Source: Cryptomeria japonica (lineage: Eukaryota > Streptophyta > Pinopsida > Cupressales > Cupressaceae). Taken from it: a DNA stretch of 64,000 nt. The stretch spans positions 761,201,148-761,265,147 of the forward strand of contig NC_081414.1 in NCBI RefSeq assembly GCF_030272615.1, read 5' to 3'. The first letter of the stretch is position 1, and every line of letters starts with the position of its first letter. The translations under genes were made by a program, and so were the position numbers. The notes below the pieces were generated by a model, which had not been told where the DNA came from, searched no databases, and worked only from the letters and a program-made list of their open reading frames with translations. Positions 23,726 to 35,709 of this stretch are shown piece after piece.

Positions 23726-25538
23726 AGTTGGCTGATGCTCCCTCAACCAATTATTTTCCCACCTTAGACCTCTTCCCCAATGAGGATGTTCTGATCATTG
23801 ACCAGGACTTCATATGGGACATCTATTTTGATGGTTCGGGGTGTCAAACTGGCTTGTGCAAGTGTGGTTTTTATCTCACCCGAAGGAAAGCTAGTTCCTC
23901 TTTCTTTTCGTTTAGAATTCCATTGTACAAATAATATCACCAAGCACGAGGCTCTGATTGCAGGACTCTGTGTCTCTATTTCCATGGGAGTAAAGAACAT
24001 CCACATCCATGGAGATCATGAGCTCATTGTAAACCAAGTGATAGGTTCCTATCGTGTTAAGCAGTTGAAGTTGTCTCAATATAGGGATTTAGTATTGACC
24101 ATACTAAAGAAATTTGCTACTTACATGATTGATAGCATCTCACAGAGGGAAAATCATCATGTGGATGCAATGATAAGTGTTTCTTCCCTTGTAGGCCCTA
24201 ATTTTGATCAGGATCAATACCACTTCATGGTACAAGTCCTCCGCTCCCCAACCGTATCTAATCAGATTCAATTCAATAACCTCATGTGTGCCCATGTTGA
24301 CTCGAGAGAATGGTTCGCACAAATCTTTAATTATTTAAAAACTAGAAGTTTTCCTGAAGATGCCAACAAAAGTTTTCATGTGTGGATTCATAAGTTGGCC
24401 AATCAGTATATCCTCCTATCTAATGTGCTTTATAGGAGATCATACAATGGTATTCTTTTGCAATGTTTAACAAAAGATGAGATCCCTCTTGCCCTTCAAG
24501 AAGCCCATTCAGGCTCTAGAGGTGGGCATTTTGGAGGAAAGTCTTTGGTACACAAATTGATCCACATCGGATACTATTGGTAAACGATGGAACAAGATTC
24601 CTTTGCCTTTGTCAAAAAGTGTCCCCGATGTCAACAACATAGCAACATGATTCAAGCCCCTACACAGGAGCTTCGCAGTTAGGTCTCTCCATGGCCTTTT
24701 CAGACTCGAGGATTAGACATCAATGGCAAGATATCTCCCCCTTGGTCTAAAGGTCATATCTTCATTATCACCACTATAGATTACTTCATGAAGTGGGTTG
24801 AGGTAGTCCCGTTAAAATCAACCACTGCTGATATGATATGTGGCTTTATCATGGATAACATCATTTCTCAATTTGGCTTGCCTCCTACCCTTGTTTTTGA
24901 TAATGGTACACCTTTTAAGAACAAAGAGGTTAAGCAGTTTCTTGAAAAAATTCACATTCAACACCACTTTTCTACACCTTACTACCCACAATCTAACGGT
25001 CAAGCAGAAGCATCTAACAAAACCATTGAACAAATCTTATGCAAGACCATTACTAAACATGGTAAAGATTGGTATTTTCAATTAACCTATACATTATGGG
25101 TCTATCGCACGACAACCTCGTGTATGGTGTTGATGCTATTATGCCTCTGGAATTGGAAATTCCCTCTTTGTGGTCTCCTTAAAGGGGGTTACCGAAGATG
25201 ATTCCTATCATACTCTTCATCTAAATCAGATTGAATTATTGGATGAGCACCGCTTAAGGGCCCTTCAACATATTCAAGCTTACTAAAAGTCTCTATCCAA
25301 ACAATATAACCAGAGTGTACTGCCTTAGACCTTTAAAAAAGGTGACCTGGTTCTTTATGAGAACCAAAGAAATGTTAATATGTCACTTGACCAAAAAGGG
25401 AAATTTAGCCTGAATTGGTTAGGTCCATACATTGTCATTTATGTTTATGGTTCTGGTGCCTATGGTCTATCCTCCATGGATGGTACTCCTCCTAAAGAGC
25501 CAATCAGTGCCGCACACCTACGTCAATACTATGCGTAG
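23566..25538 (+). pseudogene. Gypsy RNase H end, archaeal-type RNase H and integrase
   Basis: From 23,566 the first RNase H resumes (LAKWVMLLAEFDLHFITQ). A second, archaeal-type RNase H follows in a shifted frame (about 23,815-24,185): IYFDGSG, NNITKHEALIAGL, GDHELIVNQV and HHVDAM supply the usual acidic residues. Integrase starts near 24,480 with an HHCC finger (EAHSGSRGGHFGG; KKCPRCQQH), a DDE core near 24,710-25,060 (GLDI; LVFDNGTPFKN; YYPQSNGQAEASNK), and a C-terminal chromo-free tail that ends HLRQYYA and stop at 25,536-25,538. Stops and a frameshift near 25,110 inactivate it. Two RNase H domains in tandem are characteristic of the Tat lineage. Confidence 0.8.
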
Positions 25539-26024
25539 AAGATGTGTAATATGTGTTTCACACCTGATACCTTGGTACCTATGGGGTGAAGGATCACGTC
25601 CTGACACATATCCTTCATTGACACGCCATCCCTTTTATGTGTTATGAAGTGACTATGCATTGTTACATTCATGTGTGTGTGTGTGCATGTACGTGTGTCA
25701 TATATATAGATCATCATAAGATTCAATTATGCATACAAACATATGTAAATTAAATCATGATAAGCATCTAAATTTACATCATCCATCACATAAGCATGTA
25801 ACATAACAACATCATCCATCAATGAAAACACAAGATAGAACCACAATGTCGAATCTCATATGTGTGTGTGTGTGTGTGTGTCAATGTATCATATCAATGT
25901 ATAAATATTGCATCACTACAAAAACACGTGATGTTGTCATATGTGTCTCTGATATACATGAATACATCCATCTATATATACCAAAACAATGCTATACATG
26001 AAATACATCAAAAATGTGTCATGA
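25539..26024. other. Spacer after pol with TG microsatellites
   Basis: Non-coding DNA between the integrase stop and the antisense gene. It holds two short TG runs (about 25,672-25,700 and 25,860-25,882) and AT-rich sequence. Confidence 0.6.
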
Positions 26025-28260
26025 CTAATCTAGCGGTCGTGTCCCTGAGGTCGTTGGTGCGGCGGGATCCAGATCGTGGTGTGGGGTTGTCAAACTGAGG
26101 TCGACTGCGATCTTGCGGCAGTAGTACTCCGTGATCGTAGGCCCCTCAGCTCTCCTTGTAGCTCTGCCACAGTCTCTCATTGTGTCATCAACTCCTTCCT
26201 TACTGCCATCTCTCATCAGAGTGCTGCCTTGAGATCTGCCATGAGTTGGTGCACTCGGGGGTGGTCTAGGTGACCAGCAATGCCCTGTTGTGTCATTTCC
26301 ATCTATCATTGGAGGTCATCAACCTAGCTATGAAGAGATTCACGTGCCCTCTCAGTACTCTCAGCTCTCATCCTCGCCTAGTCTCTCTCTAAGAGCACAA
26401 TGCAAACCTCCTGCAAGGCCTGGTCCCACTGCCCTGTCATAGTGGCTAGTTGCACTGCATCCTGCACTAGCTCCACTCAGCCCTCCTTGTATGTTGTTCG
26501 TAGCTATGCTACAGGCTTGAACAACTGTATATGTCTCCCTCTTGTCTGGAGGGGCTAGTAAGAGTCCAGTCCAGGACCCCAGATCTGAACATCAGGGATG
26601 ATCTCTACTAGCGCCTGGTGGATGAAACTCAACCACTTCTCTATTCCCTCTGCAAGAAAAAATCATTTCACATCAGTATCCATCATATCCAAAAATCTCT
26701 ACATCTATACATATATAAAGAAAAGACTAAAATGTATCAACTAAAATCATAAGTGCATACCAGGATCGCCCCTCTACTAGCCTGGATCCTGTGGAAGCAC
26801 CCTGCTGGAGGATCCCTCTGCAGTCACTGATGCTACTGGTCACACCTATGAAATGACTAGTGGTGCAATTAGTGATGGTGGCAGAGCCCTCACAACCAGT
26901 GCAACTCGGTTTGGACTCGATCTCCTCGCCTGTAATTTTTGTTGTGGCCTCTCACCCTCATCACTCAAGGAGGACTGGTCATCATTGTCTCCCCCTCAAG
27001 CTCTAGTGTCCCCTCCCCATGCATCTGGCAGGAAAATCCATGTCGAACCTACCCTACCCCACCAACCTACAAACCCTGGTGTGACTCTGACATCGTCTAT
27101 ATCTAGTTGTGGTGTGATGTCATCATCATCACTGCCCCATGGACTATCTCATACATCTCCGAGGGTGGGGCGGGGCAGGTCATGTGGACACAACGTACTC
27201 CTGGTTGATCGTGTGTATGTAGGAGTGGCAGGTGGAATAATTTGTACCTTCCTAAACTATCGTATGCATCACTGCCAGTAGTACGACATCACAATATGGT
27301 CCTGGCAGTCGAGTAAAAAGTTGTCTCTCTGCATCTGAGGCAGTTGTATGCAGTCTGTGGTCCAGACCCCCATCTCCCGATAGGGTTGCCAAATCACATC
27401 TTCAATCCCTAGCTGGTCGAATGTGATCCTCCAATATGTAAGGTCTCTTGTCCGCCATCCTCCATGTTGTAGTGGATATGCATGTGGTCGCAACATGTCC
27501 AAGGGCATTAGTGCTAGAAATCCACATGTTCATGATTAAGTGATGTGCTTGAAGGCCCAGACCTATAGGAGTGTGCATGTTGTGAGGTTGTGATACTCAT
27601 GGTGCACGTATCGGGACAACTCGTAATAAAAATAAGCTAGCATGTTGAGACCCCATGCGTAAACCATTTGTCTCTCCTCCATCTCTCAAATCAATGACAC
27701 AAAACCTATTGTCAGCTCTAAGCCACGGTCATCTACCAGTACTCATCATGCAACAGTCACAATCATGATGTGTCATACCAAGGGAATCGACACTCGTCCT
27801 TGGCCTAGCACTAGAAGGTACACATGTCCAGTGGCATCTATCCTCCACCCCAGGGCCCACTCCTATTATCTGCCCAGCTCCACAGCAAAAAGAATCACTA
27901 GTGACACTCGCTCCCCCGAGATGGGAAGCCATAGGATGTGGTAGACATCGATCAATGTCATTGTCATCTCTCTTGTAGGTAACTGAAAAGACATCATATA
28001 TGCATCCCATCTCTCCATCAATGCTCGTAGCATGGGGGCATGAAACTGGAACTCTGGCAACATATACGTCCATCATAATCTAACCCTACGAAGGAGTCAT
28101 CTATCGGCAACCAATAGCTCATCTTCCCAACCGCGCAGTGTCTACAATAGATGCCTCGATGTATGCTCTCGCATCTTGGGTAGTGTCTACACATAAATAA
28201 GTTTTGCATTAGTTTCAGTTCCTCTTTGTCAGCAGATGCATGTGCACCCAAAAGATGACA
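26025..28260 (-). pseudogene. Antisense plant mobile domain (PMD) gene remnant
   Basis: Lying between pol and the 3' LTR and opposite to pol, the minus strand reads a decayed protein of the plant mobile domain family (Pfam PF10536; relatives MAIN/MAIL1). The best block is 28,063-27,866: ALMERWDAYMMSFQLPTREM then TLIDVYHILWLPISGERV, matching the family hallmark of ERW, a hydrophobic LP-x-GEMT segment and LxDV..LLGLPIDG. Further on, WLPIDDS precedes it and YGWGLNMLAYFYYELSR and WRITFDQLGIEDVIWQPY follow it in the expected order. Downstream (27,268-26,025) is an acidic stretch and a charged coiled-coil tail. Frameshifts and stops interrupt it. PMD proteins act in gene and transposon silencing in Arabidopsis, and PMDs are also found in transposons. 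Confidence 0.7.
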
Positions 28261-29037
28261 TCATGTCTTCTGGATGCCAGAGTACCTTTGGGACGATAGC
28301 GCGTTGTCCAAACAAACACGCCCATCCAAGTCGAAGGAATGCAGACTGAATGATGGTGTGTCCCTAGGATGCCTACGCAGCTGTCTGACTAAAATGCTTT
28401 GAAAAAGTGCTAAAATTACAAAGAGATGTTTCGAATCGTACCTGGTCAGGCTCACTGACCTACTCAACCGTGGTCCACAACTCCTTGATCCTGCTGGCCC
28501 TAAGCTCCCGTCTATGTGGCATTTTTTCTCAGACTCTATGCAAATCTCAGCTCGAACACTCGCAGTGAATAGTAACAATGACCCTTCTTGGGGCCTACTT
28601 TCAAGTATATAGCCTAATTTTTGCCCGAAATAGGTTTTCCTTATTTTTGGACAATTTTGGCTCGTTCTCCTTCATGTTTTTCCCCACCTTTTTAGGGGAA
28701 AACACGAGGGGGCATATACTCACCTTCATGTGATTTTTCTCTTCTATCTGTACTAATGCTCAAGAATTCTTCTCACCGAAGTAGCTTCCTCTATTTTTTA
28801 TGCTGACAGTTTTTCTACTCTTGCAGTATGAAATTTGTCATATCAGAAACATAATTTCCTCATGCATACTTGGAGGCATTTCTCATGATCGTTGACTTGA
28901 CCTCTTTGGCTTCTATAGTATCCTTTTTAGCTAGGTATTTATTGCATCTATTGTACCTATTGCACTACATGAATCTTATGAACATATCTTTCCAAAACAC
29001 TTTAGTGTGACTGATACCTATAATCGATCGGTCTACT
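28261..29037. other. Region between the PMD gene and the polypurine tract
   Basis: Probably the 5' flank of the antisense gene (about 28,261-28,700) and Gypsy 3' untranslated sequence. An open frame at 28,261-28,578 on the minus strand has no recognisable domain. It includes a T-rich, pyrimidine-rich tract around 28,600-28,800. Confidence 0.4.
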
Positions 29038-29052
29038 AAAGTGGGGGTAAAA
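29038..29052 (+). promoter_or_regulatory. Polypurine tract of the Gypsy element
   Basis: AAAGTGGGGGTAAAA abuts the 3' LTR, the position where plus-strand DNA synthesis is primed. It fixes the 3' LTR start at 29,053. Confidence 0.75.
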
Positions 29053-30222
29053 TATAGTGTTCTAAATTGTGCCTGATGCATTTATGATACTTACGCATGA
29101 TTCATAGTGCATTTATATCAAATCCATGATCAAAAGTATGCTATTTTAGCATCATGGGCTTGAAAGACGAAGTGCCTTGAAATGCCTCGAAAGCCCCTTT
29201 GGGCCTACTTTTAGATGTACGTATGCACAACGTGGGGACATCTGTGCGCCACGCTAATGTCCCAAAAAGATGGCCGAATCTCGACTCTAACAGAGAGTCA
29301 GACGTTGCCCGACGCGTGTCCTTTGGCTCGCATTTTGCTGTAACGGCTCTCTGCATCCCTTTTGGGTTTAAGAACCCTTTCTCATTTTGAAGGGTTCCCA
29401 ACTTGGGTTCTTGGCTCTTGGATTTCATTGTGCTCTCAATATCTTGTTGCTCTCTTTATGCTCTTGGACATATACTCTACCAATATCAAGTTACAACTAT
29501 CTTGTGGTGGCTTCTTACCAACAAAGTGATCAAGTGGGCTTTGTCACACTCATGATTCAAAATACGAGGGGTTTGGCTTTACGCTCATTCTCTCTCTTTT
29601 ACCAATTTTTTTCACATGCAATGAGTCCTTTGCATTGTTGAACGTTTACTTCCAATATTCCAATATTCCAATATTTGTTGCATGCAATAGGAGTTAACTT
29701 CTTCTAGATGAAGTTTATTTTCTATTTGCATTTACTTTCCAATTTACCTAGATCCATTTCATTTTTCCAATCTATCTATCTAGTTATCTGTGGCGGTGGA
29801 AACACCTAAACGGGGTCAAAATGAGGCAAGCCCGTATACAGCCCCAATAATTTTCCCCATCTCAGTGTGTGCAGGTGAAGAACAGGTTTTACGCGCAAGA
29901 GACCATTTGCAGACTCCTTTTTGGACTTTTCCATGTCCTCATGTCGTACGGACTACCACACGTTGCGTTGGCATCCAGAACCCGAGAGCTCCCCAATTGG
30001 CAAGTATAATCTACTTTTAACATTACACAGTTCGGTAAACTCATATTTGTATATTCATTATTACTGCACTGTAATTTTGTTATTTGTCTCTCTTGTGCAG
30101 TGTAGTTAGTTTAGTTGTCTCTTATCCCTTGGCTCATCTTAGCGCATGTTCGAAGAGGTAGAGGCAGACAGATTTGCCAATAAGATTTATCATCTTGGAG
30201 GGGGCAAATCTCCTCCCCTATA
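29053..30222 (+). repeat. 3' LTR of the Gypsy element
   Basis: It is homologous to 11,361-12,554. The terminal dinucleotides have decayed to TA...TA from TG...CA, and the G-box seen in the 5' LTR is changed to GACGCGTGTC. It is followed at once by the TSD GAGTG. Many substitutions and small indels separate the two LTRs, indicating an old insertion. Confidence 0.88.
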
Positions 30223-31054
30223 GAGTGATAGAATGAAATAATGATATATGTTCTAGATGTTGAAATTAATTGAGGAGTATGCCTTATATAGGGATTTCAC
30301 AATTAAAACCACCTTTAGGTCGACTTAGATTTAGTGTATTTTCACAGGGAGCTAGATTTTGATAAAGTAGGATTGCCTTATTATCCTCCCAAAATTTGGG
30401 AAAAAAGTGCATGTGACCAAGGGAGTGTGACCGTCCTAGTCCCGACAACTTTATTCTAAATTTTTTAGGGATGCAAGAAAACGGGGTTATAATGCCAATT
30501 CCAACTCGATGGGTCAAAAAGTAATGTATAGCTATGTGAAATATGTTTTAGAAGTTGAAATTTGGATAGGGTTAAGGATAAATCAGGATAATAAAATATA
30601 TTTAGGGCACACCTAGATTTAAGGGCCCAAATAATAGTGTGATGATGTAATGAAGTGGAATAAGGCCCATAATATTGAATTAAATATTCATTTATTACAA
30701 TAAAGATCATATAATACATAGAAGAATGAGAACTACTAAAATGAGTGCTAGGAGAGTGTGAAATCGAACACACTAATAAAGTTGTACAACTTATGATGCT
30801 ACACTAATGATTGTCTTAATGAGGTTTATGTTTAATAGGAAGTGTTTATTTCATAGAGGATGATATTTCATGTAAAAGTGATTATGTTATAGGATCATAG
30901 GAAGATAATACATGTTTAACTAGAGGTTGCATGTGTAGAAGATGAAGTTGAATGTGCAAAAAGGTTACGCTAAATGTATATAAGGTGAGGCTATAGGCTC
31001 ATTGGAATCTATTGCAAGTGTATGAAATGAAGTTGCACATACAAAATTCATTGA
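30223..31054 (-). repeat. Repeat copy A, right part
   Basis: This is the continuation of 11,099-11,360 after the Gypsy insertion and is collinear with 31,393-32,224 at an offset of 1,170 bp. Bases 30,228-30,803 are the reverse complement of the first part of the LTR-like repeat at 8120; the TGTA start of that LTR lies at 30,803. The extra 250 bp up to 31,054 is shared only between copies A and B. Confidence 0.75.
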
Positions 31055-31141
31055 AAGAAAAGGTGTTGTGGATAGGGGCTTGCATAGGTCAAAATGGAAA
31101 AGTTTGGAATTAACCTTAATTGAAGTACAAATTGAACTTGA

Positions 31142-32224
31142 ATTGAATTGGAAAAAATTTCCTTTTGAGGGCAAGACTAGATCTGAAATTGAAATGCTTG
31201 AATGTAGATGATTATACCTTCAATACATGATGCAATGCTCAGGATAAGTCATCCATGTGTTGATATAATAACATGATAAATTACATAAAATCCATCAATC
31301 ATAATCGTAACATAATATGAAGATGCTTTGATGTAGTTTGATTATCCTTGAATTAGATCTTCTCTCGAGGAAGAAGAATTCATCTTCAATTGGAGTGATA
31401 GAATACAATAATGATAGATGTTCTAGATGTTGAAATGAATTGAGGAGTATGCCTTATATGGGATTTTCACAATTAAAACCACCTTTAGGTTGACTTAGAT
31501 TTAGTGTATTTTCATAGGGAGCTAGATTTGGATAAAGTAGGATTGCCTTATTATCTTCCCAAAATTTGGGGGAAAAAAGTGCATGACCAAGGGAGTGTGA
31601 TCATCCTAGTCCCGACAACTTTATTCTAAATTTTTAGGGATGCAAGAAAATGGGGTTATAATGCCAATTCCAACTAGATGGCGCAAAAAATGATGTATAG
31701 CTATGTGAAATATGTTTTAGAAGTTGAAATTGGGGTAGGGTTAAGGATAAATCAGGATAATAAAAGATAAAGGGAACACCTAGATTTAAGGGCCCAAATA
31801 ATAGTGTGATGATGTAATAAAGTGGAATAAGGCCCATAATATTGAATTAAATATTAATTTATTACAATAAAGGTCATATAATGCATAGAAGAATGAGAAC
31901 TACTAAAATGAGTGCTAGGAGAGTATGAAATTGAACACACTAATAAAGGTGTACAATTTATGATGGTACACTACCGATTGTCTTAATGAGCTGTCATGTT
32001 TAGTAGGAAGTGTTTATTTCATAGAGGATGATATTTCATGTAAAATTGATTATGTTATAAGCTCATAGGAAAATGACCCATGTATAATTAGTGACGTTGC
32101 ATGTGTACAAGATGAAGTTGAATGTGCAAAAAGGTTACGCTAAATGTATAGAAGGTGAGGCTATAGGATCATGGGAAGATATTTCAAGTGTTTGGATTGA
32201 AGTTGCACATACAAAATTCATTGA
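31142..32224 (-). repeat. Repeat copy B with empty Gypsy target site
   Basis: An uninterrupted copy of the repeat split at 11,360/30,223. It reads straight through GAGTG at 31,393-31,397 and so preserves the pre-insertion sequence of the Gypsy target. A and B are tandem copies with a period of about 1,170 bp once the Gypsy element is discounted. The LTR-like start (minus strand) is at 31,970. Confidence 0.78.
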
Positions 32225-35200
32225 TATGTGAGCAGAGGTTTCCTTATGCATGGGTTGTGTGAATGAAGGCATTTCCTCCTCAAATTTCTATCCTTTAGTG
32301 CAAAGGGTTTGAGGTTATCTAAATCTTAGTCTGCTACCATGCGGGGGAATGTCTCGCTAATTTGTAGTCTTATCCAATCCCAAAGAATCTTTCTAGGGGA
32401 TGTCTATAAATTGGTTGTGTACATGTGCTCTTTGTAACAAGGTTTTATTAGATAGTGGTGATACAACTCAACAAGTCTTCCCTTCCTATATTTGAAATTC
32501 TAACATTAAATAGCCAAGATGACTTAAAACATTTTATACCTTCATAGTTGAGGTGTCTAATAATGTGGATTGCTACTTTGACCTAGTGAATTAAGCATGA
32601 AATTTTCTTGGTGCCTTGTGAAGAGAAGTATGAGTGCTCTCCTTCTTGTGTAATTTTTATTATAGTTAAAGTTGCATTGGCTCTACTTGGAAATTGTTCA
32701 CTTACTACAACAACCCTAATACTTCTGCTATATTTACTTCTAAAGAATCCACTAGTAAGCTCTTTACAGTTTATTCATTACTAATGAATGCTTAAGAAAA
32801 ATGATGAGAAACTCCATCACCATACCCATTCAATGTTTTTAAATAATGTATCCATCATGCCTATTGAAATATGGGAAGGTTTTCTTTACTATTTAAATTT
32901 ATAATATATGGTCTATTAGTTCTTTGTTTAATGAGATCACCAACCATCTTGCACTCAATATTGCTCATTAATGTCACCCATCACAACTTGTCATTATTAT
33001 TGCTAGCATATTTCTACCTTTGGATCCAATAAGTTTTAACAAGTTCCTAATGTTATTTTTAAAATCATGGTCTTGTCTTAAGGAGTTTAAAAATGTATAA
33101 TATGTGATCAAAGGAAAAAAGTAATAAGGTTATTTTGTCCTTATTCAAGGTTATAAATCATATTTTCACTTTATAAATAGGTCTTAGTTTATGACAAGGT
33201 CTTATGTTGTAAAAAATGTTCAAAAGGGCCTTATTATTTTGTTGTCTATTTGCAAAGTTTTGGATGGAAATTTTTGTGATGAAAAGTTTTTGTCTCCTTT
33301 GACTAGGTTGACTTGTTCTAGGGTTTTGGGCATGTTGGTCTTATCACAACTATGGTAGGTAGGACAATTATGGGGCAACATGGAGGGCTACAAATTCATG
33401 AAGATGGTTGAAGGAGTCCTCAAAGTTGTGATTTATTTCCCATGCAGACGCATGTACATTGAAGACAAATGAGGAACTAGATTTGTTTGCTTATTTTAAG
33501 CAAAACCCATTGTATTGCTATAAGGAGAAACCATATTCATCATGTAGAACACAAATATCATGCATCACATTCCAATGCATTTGTCTACCAGAATATTTAT
33601 GCTATTTCATAGATAGATACAATGGAAGGGCATGCAAATGATAGATGTCATTCTAGAGAGTTTTAAGGCATTAATTTATCAAAATAGTTCTTGTTTTGAA
33701 AATTCAAGATACTATATATTGTAATTATATTTTGTTCGTTGATAGTCACAAGCCATTCTCAAGTGATTTTTTAAAAGGAAAAAATATTTTCGTTTCTTGG
33801 CAAGATGACAATCTTGAGGCCAACATTTTCCATTCAGTGAGAAAACACATAGATACTACTCTAAGAGATGTTAAAAAATCACGAGTTTAAAGACTAAAAG
33901 GAATGAAAAGGGTATGTGGATAACTAAAGGCGGGATATAATGTTATCAAGATGAGAATGAAATTTATATGGAATATAAAAGGAGATTTATCATGCAAAGT
34001 CTAGTTATAAATGAATGTACTTCTAACACTTTTGTTTGTCTTTGGAACCAATCCCATATTGATATCAAGTAAAGGGCCATCCTAAGAGATAATAAACAAG
34101 ATTCATGAAGATTCAAAGATAGTCAAGGAGGATGACAATGCACAAAGATTAAAAGGAAAAGAGGTCAATTCAAGGCATACATAATAGGGGGGAATCTATT
34201 GAAAAGTGTGAACCTGGATGAGCCATTGGTTATTCAAACCAAGAAGCTAAGTATGTGATAGAGAAAAGAGAAGGATCATTCATAGTGTGACAGTGAAAAG
34301 ATAGAGGTTGACTTGAAGCTCAATATATTTTCAATGTAACTTTGAAGTTGTTAACATGGTCTGAATTTCTAACCCATAAACTCAACATGATGACAATAAT
34401 ATGGAAAAGTTCATAAACATTTGTTGTAGGTCTATAAATTTTTTGGTCAAGAGAGAAGTCATGATGCATAAAGGAACTATCAAAGCATGATGAAGAAAAC
34501 AAGGACAATAATAAGAAGGATTTAGGAAGTATGCCTAACCCATGTGGGTTTTTTTTTATATTCATAAAGAAAGAACATTCTTTGTGGCTTGTGAAGAGGG
34601 ACTGCGAGCAAGATAGAGAAAAGACAAATTTTGATAAACACGAAGACAAGACTAAGACAAATCTCTTGAAATAAGAAGTTATCACAATGGATAGGGAGTT
34701 AATGCATGATTATATGCTTAATACTAAAACCACAATCAATCATACAAAAGGCATGGAAGAAGATAACTTTACGTAAGGGTATTGATAATTTTTGTAAGGG
34801 GTTTGCATGTGAGGCATAAGGATAGAAATTTGGTAGTTTGAAATGGGTAAAATATGAAGTTCTCTTTGAAATTAGTGAACAAAGAAGGGTTGTGACATCA
34901 CTTGAGATTGTTGAAGGGTCTTCTCTTTCTGATGAAGATCCTTCATAGAGTTTATTATAATAAATAGAAATCTTTTTCCCTGTCATTTTGTTTCACTATC
35001 AATGACAAGGGTGGAGACCTATCTTACTAGGGACACCTTTCTTACTATTGAAATATTCACCAAAACCATTATTTAAACCTTATCTCAATCCAAATGTTTG
35101 ACATGGTGCAATATAATAGTGAACACTATTAAAACTCTATCTAAAACCATCCTCAAAAGTAAAGAACCTAGAATGCACTCAAGAACAATAGGGCAGTCAT

Positions 35201-35709
35201 GGGAAATTTGTGATAGAAATTATGAGCAAGGTACATTATGGAAAATAGGGTATCAAAGGCATAGGTGTCTTACATTTCATAGCATGATTATGTGTTTAAA
35301 CAATGACAAGTTTGTGAAGACAAAAGAGAAGGTTAGAGAAAGGTACAAAAGAAAAGGGGTTGGTAGAAATAACAACTATGAAAAATTAATGCTAAGGAGT
35401 TCTCTATGAATGTAAAATCAATGGCTTAAAGAAAGGCATAATATTGCCAAATTTGACAATGTGAAAAAGTAATTATTCTTATACTCCTTTGTAGACTTAT
35501 TCATGAAGAGTCTCAAGAAGACAGAGTGGAAGAAGGTTATAAGACAAACATTCATGTTGAAGACCTAATAACAATAAAGGAACAAATAACACATTTCAAA
35601 CTCAGTCATAGAATGCTAAAGATGAGCTTTATAGAAATATTAAGGGATACTGCGATGACAATATCAAGAGGGTTTGTTTTCTCAAGACGGAATTCAATAG
35701 ATGGATAGT
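32225..35709. other. Gene-free stretch, nothing recognised
   Basis: About 3.5 kb of AT-rich DNA. Open frames such as 33,459-33,641, 33,696-33,890, 35,098-35,409 and 35,526-35,708 (plus) have no domain signature. A faint continuity of lysine-rich plus-strand frames between 35,100 and 35,700 could be an unrecognised decayed gene but cannot be supported. Confidence 0.45.

Larger units (their letters stand above)
11361..30222 (+). mobile_element. Ty3/Gypsy element, Tat-like, with a nested insertion
   Basis: The element is flanked by GAGTG on both sides (11,356-11,360; 30,223-30,227) and bounded by LTRs of 1194 and 1170 bp. Total length is 18.9 kb; without the 7.6 kb insertion at 15,916-23,560 it is about 11.2 kb. 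Order inside: PBS-like site, gag remnant and protease, G-patch, RT, RNase H, a second archaeal-type RNase H, integrase, an antisense plant-mobile-domain gene, polypurine tract, 3' LTR. Protease-RT-RNase H-integrase order defines Gypsy; dual RNase H and extra antisense genes between pol and 3' LTR are known from the Tat lineage. Every domain carries stops or frameshifts and the LTRs are visibly diverged, so the element is old and dead. Confidence 0.88.

Noticed and set aside
26853-27281. 142-codon plus-strand frame and the minus frame 27,729-28,076
   Set aside because: They overlap the plant-mobile-domain reading in other frames and contain no domain.
34320-34986. Adjacent minus-strand frames of 121 and 95 codons
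   Set aside because: Low-complexity Ser/Phe/Leu-rich readings without any domain, broken between frames.
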